From: Rheinheimera pacifica
Lineage (GTDB): Bacteria > Pseudomonadota > Gammaproteobacteria > Enterobacterales > Alteromonadaceae
Length of the DNA stretch: 64,000 nt
Assembly (NCBI RefSeq): GCF_024809855.1
Contig: NZ_JANUEM010000001.1
Span: 62,001-126,000, forward strand
Direction of reading: 5' to 3'
Shown here: in pieces, positions 10,029 through 17,013 of the stretch
How positions within the stretch are numbered: the first letter of the stretch is position 1
Layout: each line of letters opens with the position of its first letter
Translations under genes and position numbers: made by a program
The notes under the pieces: model-generated
What the model was told of the DNA's origin: nothing
What the model saw: only the letters and a program-made list of their open reading frames with translations
Databases searched by the model: none

Positions 10029-12119
10029 CTAGTTGACCACTATAGTATCGGGTAGCAATTGTGCATCAAACAGCTGTTGTAGTTGTTGCACCTTGTCATC
10101 CTCATGCAACAGGCGGCTAACGTAACCAAACCGCTCCTGCACAATCTTCTGCTGGATGGCTAAAGGGCTCGCTGCCACTTCAGCCTGATAGCTGATGTCA
10201 ATTTCCAGCGGCTGGTTAAAACTTTGTTGTAGTACCTGCTGCAGCTTAGTGCGAAAGCCCGGGCTGTCCAGATGTTGCTGGCTTTGTGCCACCGTTAAAA
10301 TAAGCTTATCGCCATCTAACTGCATAGCAGCATTGAGTAAAAACAGCCTGCTTAAGCCGCCGGTATCCAGTGTTTCAACCCGTGCCGCCCATGCATCTAC
10401 CTGAGCAGCAAAGCGAACAGAAAAATTTTGCTCGTTGATACTACCATCAAAATTCTCCAGTATTGGTGACGCGGGTGTTGTGTCAGGCTGTTGGCCGTTT
10501 TGTTGTACATCCTGTTCATACTGTTGCCATAGCGCATCTGTGGCGGCCGCATCATACTGTGGCATATCTGCATCGTCACGTTCATCATAGTGGCTATTAT
10601 CAACAGGCGGATAAGCTTCCCGGGTGATAACCGCAGCAGGTTGTTCAGGCGCCGAAGTTATTATCGGGGGGCTGACGTTTACCGGTTCAGGCGACTGGGC
10701 TACTGCCGCTTTTACTGCTTCAGGCGCTTTTTGCAAGGGCGCCTGCTGGCGCTCAGACTTTTTTGCTTCTGGCGCTGCAGTTACTGCTACCCCACGGCGC
10801 GCCATAATACGGGCAGTAACAGGGTCAATGCCGCCTGTTACATCAGCAACTGCATTTTGCCCTGACGGGGCCACCGCTTGCGCTGGTGTTAGTGTTTCTG
10901 ATGCTGTAGCAGAATAGTCGGCCGTGTCTTTTACGGCTTCTGCTGCAGGCTGCGGCTCAGGCTTCTGTGCTGTTGGCTCTGCAGCCACAACCGGCATTAC
11001 AGCAGCAGTTTTAACCGGTGCGATACTTTTGCTTTGTGTCTCAGGCACAAAAGCCATCGCACGTAACAGTGCCATTTCCAGCCCGGTTAATGCATCAGGG
11101 GCATATGGCAGCTCTTTTTTACCGCTAATAAGTAACTGGTAATAAAGCTGTACCTGGGCAGGCGCTAAGGTATCGGCTAGTTGTTGTACAAAAGCTTGCT
11201 GCGCCGAAAAGCCAGCTGCGTTCTGACTGAATTGGCTAAGCGCAGTAAGGTGCAGTATAGACAACATATCGTCCAATACCTGGCTGAAGTTGCTTTGCTG
11301 TTGCACCAACGCGGCCAATTGTATTTGCAACTGCGCGACATCCTGCGCCAGAATTGCCTGTAGCAGCTGTTGCGCCCAGCTTTGATCCAGAAAACCCAGC
11401 ATAGTGCGCACGATATCAAGTGTTATATTAGCGTTACTTTGCGCAATAGCCTGATCAGTAAGGCTTAACGAATCACGCAAACTGCCTTTTGCAGCACGGG
11501 CCAGCAGTGTTAATGCGCTTTGTTCAAAGGGGATCTGCTCTTCACCCAGCACAAACGCCAGATGCTGCTCAATTTGCAGCGGGCTTAATGCCAGCAAATT
11601 AAATTGCAGACAACGCGATAAAACAGTAACCGGCAGTTTTTGCGGATCAGTGGTTGCCAGTAAAAATTTAACATGCGGTGGCGGCTCTTCCAGCGTTTTT
11701 AGCAGTGCATTAAAGCTGTGCTTTGACAGCATATGCACTTCATCTATCAGATAAACCTTAAAACGGCCACGGCTGGGTGCATACTGTACGTTGTCGAGTA
11801 AATCGCGGGTATCTTCTACTTTGGTACGTGATGCAGCATCTATTTCCAGCAAATCAACAAAGTTACCGGCATCAATTTCCTGGCAAGCAGAACACTGGCC
11901 ACAGGGTGTAGCAGTAATACCCTGTTCACAGTTTAAACTTTTAGCAAAAATACGCGCTATGGTGGTTTTACCGACACCACGGGTGCCGGTAAATAAATAA
12001 GCATGATGCAACCGGTTGGTATTCAGGGCATTGCCCAGTGCGCTTTTAACATGCTCCTGCCCGACTAACTGGGCAAAATGTTGCGGGCGCCACTTGCGTG
12101 CTAATACCTGATAACTCAT
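10029..12119 (-). CDS. dnaX: DNA polymerase III subunits tau/gamma
   Basis: 696-aa clamp-loader ATPase. P-loop GTRGVGKTT, zinc module with C-x8-C-x2-C-x2-C (CEQ...CGQCSAC), Walker B DEVHML and the SRC motif (LSRC) are intact. Residues about 370-545 are a Pro/Ala-rich linker; the tail (about 550-696) is the tau-specific domain IV/V that binds DnaB and the alpha subunit. An A AAA AAG slippery site at codons 452-454 with a nearby -1 stop predicts a shorter gamma product of about 455 aa. The gap to ybaB is 127 bp. Confidence 0.97.
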   Translation of the reverse strand: MSYQVLARKWRPQHFAQLVGQEHVKSALGNALNTNRLHHAYLFTGTRGVGKTTIARIFAKSLNCEQGITATPCGQCSACQEIDAGNFVDLLEIDAASRTKVEDTRDLLDNVQYAPSRGRFKVYLIDEVHMLSKHSFNALLKTLEEPPPHVKFLLATTDPQKLPVTVLSRCLQFNLLALSPLQIEQHLAFVLGEEQIPFEQSALTLLARAAKGSLRDSLSLTDQAIAQSNANITLDIVRTMLGFLDQSWAQQLLQAILAQDVAQLQIQLAALVQQQSNFSQVLDDMLSILHLTALSQFSQNAAGFSAQQAFVQQLADTLAPAQVQLYYQLLISGKKELPYAPDALTGLEMALLRAMAFVPETQSKSIAPVKTAAVMPVVAAEPTAQKPEPQPAAEAVKDTADYSATASETLTPAQAVAPSGQNAVADVTGGIDPVTARIMARRGVAVTAAPEAKKSERQQAPLQKAPEAVKAAVAQSPEPVNVSPPIITSAPEQPAAVITREAYPPVDNSHYDERDDADMPQYDAAATDALWQQYEQDVQQNGQQPDTTPASPILENFDGSINEQNFSVRFAAQVDAWAARVETLDTGGLSRLFLLNAAMQLDGDKLILTVAQSQQHLDSPGFRTKLQQVLQQSFNQPLEIDISYQAEVAASPLAIQQKIVQERFGYVSRLLHEDDKVQQLQQLFDAQLLPDTIVVN
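10739..10764 (-). promoter_or_regulatory. Programmed -1 ribosomal frameshift site in dnaX
   Basis: Minus-strand heptamer A AAA AAG (10764-10758) in the correct phase (GCA AAA AAG), followed in the -1 frame by GTC TGA, so the frameshift product adds one Val and stops. A stem-loop GCGCC-AGCA-GGCGC (10752-10739) begins 5 nt after the heptamer. Heptamer, local residues A-K-K-S-E and stem placement match the E. coli dnaX signal. No clear upstream Shine-Dalgarno-like stimulator was found. Confidence 0.85.
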
Positions 12120-12167
12120 AACGGCTGCTGATATCTTGTAATAATTGGGATCTTTGACAGACTAAAC

Positions 12168-12716
12168 TTATTCGCCACTATACTCAACCAGACTGAGGAT
12201 ATTTAATCCGGCTTGCTGCAAACGTTTAACACCGCCCAGTTCGGGCAATGCAATAACAAAAGCCGCGTCATCGACAATACCACCAAGCTGGCGTACCAAC
12301 TTAGCTGTCGCATCAATAGTACCGCCGGTAGCCAGTAAATCGTCAACCAGCAATACTTTATCACCCGCAGCTATAGCGTCAGCATGCAGCTCTAACGCAT
12401 CTTCACCATATTCCAGCTGATAACTTTGTGAAATACGCTGACGTGGCAGCTTGCCCGGTTTACGTACCGGCACAAAAGAAATACCCATGGCATAAGCCAG
12501 TGGCGCACCAAAAATAAAGCCGCGTGACTCAGTACCGACAATTTTGGTAATGCCTTTATCAGCATAAAAATAACAAAAAGCGTCGATCACTTTTTTAAAA
12601 CTCGGGCCATCCTGCATCAGGCTGGTTACATCACGAAATACTATGCCCGGCTTTGGATAATCAACAACCGTTTTAATAACCTGTTTTAATTCAAGCTCTA
12701 ATGCCTGTTTGTCCAT
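12168..12716 (-). CDS. apt: Adenine phosphoribosyltransferase
   Basis: 182-aa purine-salvage enzyme joining adenine and PRPP to AMP. The PRPP-binding motif [13 protein letters not shown] and the flexible loop region [10 protein letters not shown] are clear, and length equals E. coli Apt. ATG 12716 gives the family start [12 protein letters not shown]; the reading frame continues upstream but that stretch overlaps a terminator and the 39-aa gene. It is followed 48 bp later by dnaX. A terminator immediately upstream separates it from the hvf operon. Confidence 0.96.
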   Translation of the reverse strand: MDKQALELELKQVIKTVVDYPKPGIVFRDVTSLMQDGPSFKKVIDAFCYFYADKGITKIVGTESRGFIFGAPLAYAMGISFVPVRKPGKLPRQRISQSYQLEYGEDALELHADAIAAGDKVLLVDDLLATGGTIDATAKLVRQLGGIVDDAAFVIALPELGGVKRLQQAGLNILSLVEYSGE

Positions 12717-12752
12717 GTTAGAAAACCTTTTATTAAGCGCCCCTGCCGGGAC

Positions 12753-12774
12753 AAAAAAGCCGCCCTCAGGCGGC
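12753..12774 (-). terminator. Rho-independent terminator of the hvf operon
   Basis: GCCGCC-TGAG-GGCGGC stem (12774-12759) followed by six T on the minus strand. It lies 20 bp after the stop of the 39-aa gene and before apt. Confidence 0.9.
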
Positions 12775-12793
12775 CTTCTATTATGCTGATGCA

Positions 12794-12913
12794 TTATGCC
12801 AGAATCTGGAACCAACGCACTATAGGCGCCAAACACAGTAAAGACACAAACACTGCAACCAGGGCAAGAAACTGCCACAGGTTAAACGACTCTTTAAACT
12901 TTTCGTCTGCCAT
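12794..12913 (-). CDS. Small membrane protein (39 aa), last gene of the hvf operon
   Basis: Short frame from ATG 12913 to TAA 12794: [20 protein letters not shown] continues into [20 protein letters not shown] charged N-terminus of about 10 residues precedes one hydrophobic segment (about 12-34), with an Arg near the end, so it is probably a single-pass inner-membrane peptide. It begins 37 bp after hvfC on the same strand and is closed by its own terminator, which supports it being a real gene rather than a shadow. The ribosome site is weak (AGAAGAG about 8 nt upstream). The family is not recognised. Confidence 0.6.
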   Translation of the reverse strand: MADEKFKESFNLWQFLALVAVFVSLLCLAPIVRWFQILA

Positions 12914-12950
12914 TGCACTACTCTTCTGTAATCAGCGAATTTAAGGGCAG

Positions 12951-13715
12951 TTATGGTAATGAATTTTGTTCTGCTTGAAAAGACACCAACACACCTTTTG
13001 CGGCAAAGTCCTGCAATAAAGCTGTGGCTCCCTGCATTAGCTGCTGCTCGCTAAACTGCGGCAGTAGCGGCAGCAACTGTTGTACTAAAGCTGACAAAGT
13101 ACTGCCGCCTGATTGCTGTAACGTTTGCAGCAACGCTGCAGTAAGCTGATTAATAAGCACAAACTTTATATCGTCCGCAGTATTCCGGTACAACAGATAA
13201 TACTTTACTTCGCCTGGTGCCTCAGGCTGATAAGCAGAACTGATTTGGTGCACCTCATAAGGGTAAGCCAATACCATGGCAAGCGATGATAAATACAGCG
13301 GCGCATCTACGATTTGCTCTGCGTTCAACAACGTTTCAGCTTGCGGCAACTGCTTTGTTGCCAGATAAAGTTCAGCCCACTCATAATGCGCCAGCTCCAG
13401 CATAAACACCGGATCGTGCTCAGTAGCAACATAATTTTGCTGCAAATAATGTAGAAAATGCTCTGCAATATGCAAAAAATAAGGGCTGGAGCACTGATAC
13501 TGTATAAAAAATTGCCTCACCAGGGCGTGCCAGGCCGTGTCTTTATATAGTGATTTCAGCACAGGGAATGCATTGGCGATAAAACCTTCCACATTATTAA
13601 AAAACAGCTCACGGTATATCGCCATACGCCGATCTTCAATACCCTCCGGGGCACTCTGATGCTCAGGATCTTTAATATGAGCAATAAAGGCCTGCTGAAT
13701 TTGCTGAAACTGCAT
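12951..13715 (-). CDS. hvfC: HvfC-like RiPP maturation partner (DUF2063)
   Basis: 254 aa. The N-terminal domain (about 1-95; FIAHIKDPEHQSAPEGIEDR and IYRELFFNNVEGFIANAFPVL) is the DUF2063 'putative DNA-binding' domain; the remainder is the C-terminal domain usual for HvfC/BufC. In this pathway class it escorts the precursor to the DUF692/MNIO enzyme rather than acting on DNA. It starts 3 bp after the hvfB stop with GAGGGCG as ribosome site, so it is tightly coupled. Function is inferred from family and neighbours. Confidence 0.88.
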   Translation of the reverse strand: MQFQQIQQAFIAHIKDPEHQSAPEGIEDRRMAIYRELFFNNVEGFIANAFPVLKSLYKDTAWHALVRQFFIQYQCSSPYFLHIAEHFLHYLQQNYVATEHDPVFMLELAHYEWAELYLATKQLPQAETLLNAEQIVDAPLYLSSLAMVLAYPYEVHQISSAYQPEAPGEVKYYLLYRNTADDIKFVLINQLTAALLQTLQQSGGSTLSALVQQLLPLLPQFSEQQLMQGATALLQDFAAKGVLVSFQAEQNSLP

Positions 13716-13718
13716 CTG

Positions 13719-14573
13719 TTACGCCCTCAATATCTGGCTTTGGGCCAAAGCGAGTTGCTGTAACGCTTTAATTTGCTGAAGCTCTTCACTTAACACACTT
13801 AGCTGCGGAATATTAAAATCACGCTCCAGCAATGTCGGTTTAACACCATGATACTGATAGGCCTGCTGCAATAATTGCCAAACGGGGTCTACAACTGCCG
13901 AGCCATGAGTATCGACCAGTAAATCCTCCGCCTCTTTAAAATGGCCGGCTATATGATAGTAAGCTATACGCTCAGATGGCATAGCCTGCAAAAACTCGCT
14001 GGCGTTATAATTATGATTAACTGAATTAACATAAATATTATTTACATCCAGCAATAACTGACAGTCAGCTTCCTGCAATACTGCCCTGATAAAGTCTGCT
14101 TCAGGCATCTGCTGGCCGGGTGCCGCATAGTAAGATACGTTTTCCAGAATTAACGGCTGCTCCAGAATATCCTGTACCTGCCGTACACGCCTGGCCACAT
14201 AGCGCACAGCTTCATCAGTAAAGGGTATAGGCATTAAATCATACAGGTGACCATCGCCGGAGCAATAGCTCAGGTGCTCACTGTACAGGCTGATATTGTA
14301 TTGACGTAAAAACTGCTTTACCTGCTTAACAAAAACCACGTCCAGCAGTGCAGGGCTACCAATCGACAAGGATAAACCATGACAAATAAAGCGATACTGC
14401 TCCGTGAGCTGCTTAAACTTCTTTTGCAGCTTGCCACCAAACGGGAGCCAGTTTTCCGGCGCCACCTCAAAAAAATCAATCTCAGGTGGTTTAGCCGTTA
14501 TCAGTTCATCCAGCATTTCACGGCGTAAGCCAAGCCCTGCTCCTGATACAGGGGGCTGTGTCATTGTGTGCAT
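13719..14573 (-). CDS. hvfB: HvfB-like MNIO (DUF692) multinuclear iron oxidase
   Basis: 284-aa TIM-barrel enzyme of the DUF692/MNIO family, which oxidises Cys residues of a precursor peptide into five-membered heterocycles or related groups. Expected metal ligands are visible: CHGLSLSIG, SEHLSY, LILENVSYY, LLDVNNIYVNSVNH, YHIAGH (H207, H211), VDTHGSAV and ERD. ATG 14573 has GGAG 8 nt upstream; an internal ATG at 14564 is possible. It follows the Cys-rich precursor gene and precedes hvfC, the standard order. Confidence 0.93.
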   Translation of the reverse strand: MHTMTQPPVSGAGLGLRREMLDELITAKPPEIDFFEVAPENWLPFGGKLQKKFKQLTEQYRFICHGLSLSIGSPALLDVVFVKQVKQFLRQYNISLYSEHLSYCSGDGHLYDLMPIPFTDEAVRYVARRVRQVQDILEQPLILENVSYYAAPGQQMPEADFIRAVLQEADCQLLLDVNNIYVNSVNHNYNASEFLQAMPSERIAYYHIAGHFKEAEDLLVDTHGSAVVDPVWQLLQQAYQYHGVKPTLLERDFNIPQLSVLSEELQQIKALQQLALAQSQILRA

Positions 14574-14588
14574 ATATCAGGCTCCAGT

Positions 14589-14635
14589 AAAATAAAAGCC
14601 TGCACTATACAACGAAGCTGTACAACTATGCAGGC
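14589..14635 (-). terminator. Attenuator/terminator between hvfA and hvfB
   Basis: Minus strand: GCCTGCA (14635-14629) pairs with TGCAGGC (14604-14598), extended by imperfect inner pairing, then TTTTATTTT. A leaky terminator here would give more precursor mRNA than enzyme mRNA. Confidence 0.75.
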
Positions 14636-14649
14636 CTTAACGGGCTTAA

Positions 14650-15036
14650 TTAAACACTACCGCCGCATTTGCCTTCGCCGCATTTCCCCTCGCCACACTT
14701 GCCTTCTTTGGCCTTGTCTTTTGCTTCTTTGGCTTTATCAGCACCGCATTTTGCTTCACCACACTTGCCTTCGCCACATTTGCCCTCTTTAGCTTTACTG
14801 GCTTTGGCCTTCATTTTATCTTCGCCGCATTTACCCTCACCGCACTTGGCTTCTTTCACCTTATCCTTGGCTTTTTTTGCTTTATCTTCACCGCATTTAC
14901 CTTCACCAGCCACCATCTCATAGCCCGAGGCCAGCTCTATCGCAGTAAAAGGGTTAGCATTTGCCGTAGTAGTTACCGTAGCCAGTGAGCTAAAGACTAA
15001 AGCACCTACCGTCATAGCGACATTTGATTGTTTCAT
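14650..15036 (-). CDS. hvfA: HvfA-like Cys-rich RiPP metallophore precursor
   Basis: 128 aa. Residues 1-27 are a Sec signal peptide (cut likely after TTTANA). The mature part is Lys/Ala/Glu-rich and holds nine Cys at 48, 65, 70, 87, 92, 97, 114, 119 and 124, all in E(G/A)KCG motifs: seven EGKCG and two EAKCG. They are grouped 1-2-3-3 and separated by AK-rich spacers of about 12-13 residues. Such peptides are modified at Cys by the adjacent MNIO and bind copper in the periplasm (bufferin/HvfA class). ATG 15036 is preferred over GTG 15045 because AGGTG precedes it by a good distance. First gene of the operon. Confidence 0.92.
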   Translation of the reverse strand: MKQSNVAMTVGALVFSSLATVTTTANANPFTAIELASGYEMVAGEGKCGEDKAKKAKDKVKEAKCGEGKCGEDKMKAKASKAKEGKCGEGKCGEAKCGADKAKEAKDKAKEGKCGEGKCGEGKCGGSV

Positions 15037-15132
15037 TGTTTTCACCTGTTGTTGTTAGTTGCTTAGTATAAGACCTGCTGAACTAAAGATTTATTTCAGG
15101 CCCCAACCACTATATTGGATCTGCTAAATTAT

Positions 15133-16932
15133 TTACACCGGAACTATGTCGCAAGGCAAGGTCATTCGATGTCCACCTTCTGCAGAAAATGGTATCGTTC
15201 CGTGCCAGATAAAGCTTGGGAAAATGACACAAAGCCCCTCTTCGGGACAGATCGTTCTGTCAGGTTTTTCAGCGTTATCAACAGACAGAGTGGTTTGACC
15301 CAACTTTAGCCATCCAGCCTGGGTCGGATCATCTTTGTTTATGCTCGGTGGAACATCTAAATAAGTACATAAAGATAACCATCCCTCAGGATGAACATGG
15401 TTAGTATGAAATCCAGCGTTACCTAACTTTACAGACCAAGCCCCGGAAAAACGAAAACGTCCTGTATTTCGCTGCAGCAAAGGGTGATGGTTATCCAACG
15501 GCAACTTATTAAGATAATTCTGAACATGAGGTTCAATTAGTGCTTTATAAGTCTGAATAATTGGGTCTGGACTGGAAAAAAGATAACCAACGGTTTGCGT
15601 TCCATTCCTTACACTTTGATCAAGCGGCTGCCGTGTGGTTTTATGTAGACGAGTTATGGCTAATTTCAACTCAGACCAAAACTCAGAAAAGCTGGCATAA
15701 CCCGCAGGAGTTTGCAGTTTTTCAACGCTGACATAGTCATCATAGTTATTTAACCAATTATAATGCTGAATATCCCCTGTTAAACGAAAACATAAGCCTC
15801 GATACGCAATAACTTCTTGATTATTTGGCTCTAAGGCCAGCGCTTTATCGAGCCATTGTTGAGCTAACAATAGCTTGCCAACTCTAATAGAGGTACTTGC
15901 AAAGTCTAAGATATATCTGACATTACTGTTTTGGCTTAGTGATTCCTTGTACAGCAGAAAGGCTTTTTCATAATTTTTTTCACTCAATGCTATGCCACCC
16001 TGTGCATGCAACAGGCTATGCTGCCGACCGAAATTGTCCAAACCTCTTTGAATAACATTTTCAGCAGAAACTACATCACCTGACATAAATAAATTCTTTG
16101 CGTAACTTAAATACATGCCGATAGATGGAAATTTTTTCTTTTCAAAAATATTGGAATAGGATTTTAAAAATTTAGCATTTAAATCGCTCTCCCAATACAT
16201 TTTGTTAAGAGACTCATGAGCGTCAATATAATTTTCATCAGACTCTATAGCTTTTAGCAAAAAAAACTCTGCCTTTTCGTAGTCAGCAGCATCATAGTAG
16301 ACACAACCTTTCATAAAACAAACTTCGGCTGTGTCCGGCAAACTGTCCAAACACATCATCGCAGCTGAAGTCTGCCGTAACCGCCTTAAAATCAGCCCCT
16401 TTGTAACGACGATGTTGTAATTATGGGTAATTTTTTCCGCTGCTAAAATTGTCTGTAATGCATCATCCAGTTGATGTTGCTCTAACAACATTCTAGCCTG
16501 CAAAACAAAAAATCTGGCCTGTCGCGCATGTTTAGATATGGCTTTTTCAATGTAGAAGGATGATTTTTCAAACTGCTTCTGCTTGTTATATATATATGCA
16601 AGACCATATAAGACATCAAAGTTATCCGGCATTGCAGCGGTGCAGCGTTCAAATAAATCTTTTGCCTGACTTAAATTATTGGTTGAAAGCAAACAATTAG
16701 CGTAATTAAGTACTAGTGTAAAATTATCCGGCGACAACGCTAAAGCTCTTTCGAAGTAATCATTAGCTTGCAACGCATCAGCATCTTTTAAGCACAAAGC
16801 ATAAAGATGGAGCACTTCTGCATGCACAAACCCTTGGTTTAAAATTTCACTACATATCCGTGCGCAGCTGGTCAAATCACTTTTTTCAAATAACCTTATT
16901 GCCTCAGAAAATATGACTTTAAGATTCTGCAT
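15133..16932 (-). CDS. TPR protein with C-terminal 2OG-Fe(II) oxygenase domain
   Basis: 599 aa from ATG 16932. About residues 1-400 are tetratricopeptide repeats (ADALQANDYFERALALSPDN, AKDLFERCTAAMPDNFDVLY and others). The C-terminal ~200 residues match the putative 2OG-Fe(II) oxygenase family (PF13759 type): H512-V-H514-P-E-G-W, then FPSFIWHG (H577) and R589 for 2-oxoglutarate. No signal peptide, so likely cytoplasmic. Earlier in-frame starts (to 16986) would overlap the receptor gene's terminator, which argues for the internal start, though no strong ribosome site is seen. It follows the 949-aa receptor gene. Base composition looks AT-richer than the neighbouring core genes. The substrate is unknown; hydroxylation of a protein or peptide is a guess. 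Confidence 0.85.
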   Translation of the reverse strand: MQNLKVIFSEAIRLFEKSDLTSCARICSEILNQGFVHAEVLHLYALCLKDADALQANDYFERALALSPDNFTLVLNYANCLLSTNNLSQAKDLFERCTAAMPDNFDVLYGLAYIYNKQKQFEKSSFYIEKAISKHARQARFFVLQARMLLEQHQLDDALQTILAAEKITHNYNIVVTKGLILRRLRQTSAAMMCLDSLPDTAEVCFMKGCVYYDAADYEKAEFFLLKAIESDENYIDAHESLNKMYWESDLNAKFLKSYSNIFEKKKFPSIGMYLSYAKNLFMSGDVVSAENVIQRGLDNFGRQHSLLHAQGGIALSEKNYEKAFLLYKESLSQNSNVRYILDFASTSIRVGKLLLAQQWLDKALALEPNNQEVIAYRGLCFRLTGDIQHYNWLNNYDDYVSVEKLQTPAGYASFSEFWSELKLAITRLHKTTRQPLDQSVRNGTQTVGYLFSSPDPIIQTYKALIEPHVQNYLNKLPLDNHHPLLQRNTGRFRFSGAWSVKLGNAGFHTNHVHPEGWLSLCTYLDVPPSINKDDPTQAGWLKLGQTTLSVDNAEKPDRTICPEEGLCVIFPSFIWHGTIPFSAEGGHRMTLPCDIVPV

Positions 16933-16973
16933 CGCCACTACCACCATTTCTATCAGCCAAAAATTTAAATAAA

Positions 16974-17001
16974 AAAAGCCGGTCAATATTGACCGGCTTT
17001 T
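16974..17001 (-). terminator. Terminator after first TonB-dependent receptor
   Basis: Perfect 28-base palindrome: arm AAAAGCCGGTCAAT (16974-16987) followed by its complement ATTGACCGGCTTTT, with a T-run on the minus strand. It ends 13 bp before the receptor stop and precedes the TPR-oxygenase gene, which must rely on read-through or its own promoter. Confidence 0.9.
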
Positions 17002-17013
17002 AATGTCGAGCGT

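Noticed and set aside
10590..10917. Overlapping plus-strand frames opposite the dnaX linker
   Set aside because: Products of the Pro/Ala-rich linker codons read antisense; no independent signals.
12717..12878. N-terminal extension of apt
   Set aside because: It would cross a perfect terminator and the 39-aa gene, and is absent from Apt proteins; ATG 12716 matches the family start.
14650..14920. Regularly spaced repeats that could suggest a CRISPR-like array
   Set aside because: Repeats are short, in coding phase and specify E(G/A)KCG motifs; spacers are AK-coding, not unique spacers.
14669..14923. Plus-strand frame opposite hvfA with repeated Pro-Ser-His-Leu units
   Set aside because: It mirrors the tandem EGKCG codons on the minus strand; signal peptide, ribosome site and operon context favour hvfA.
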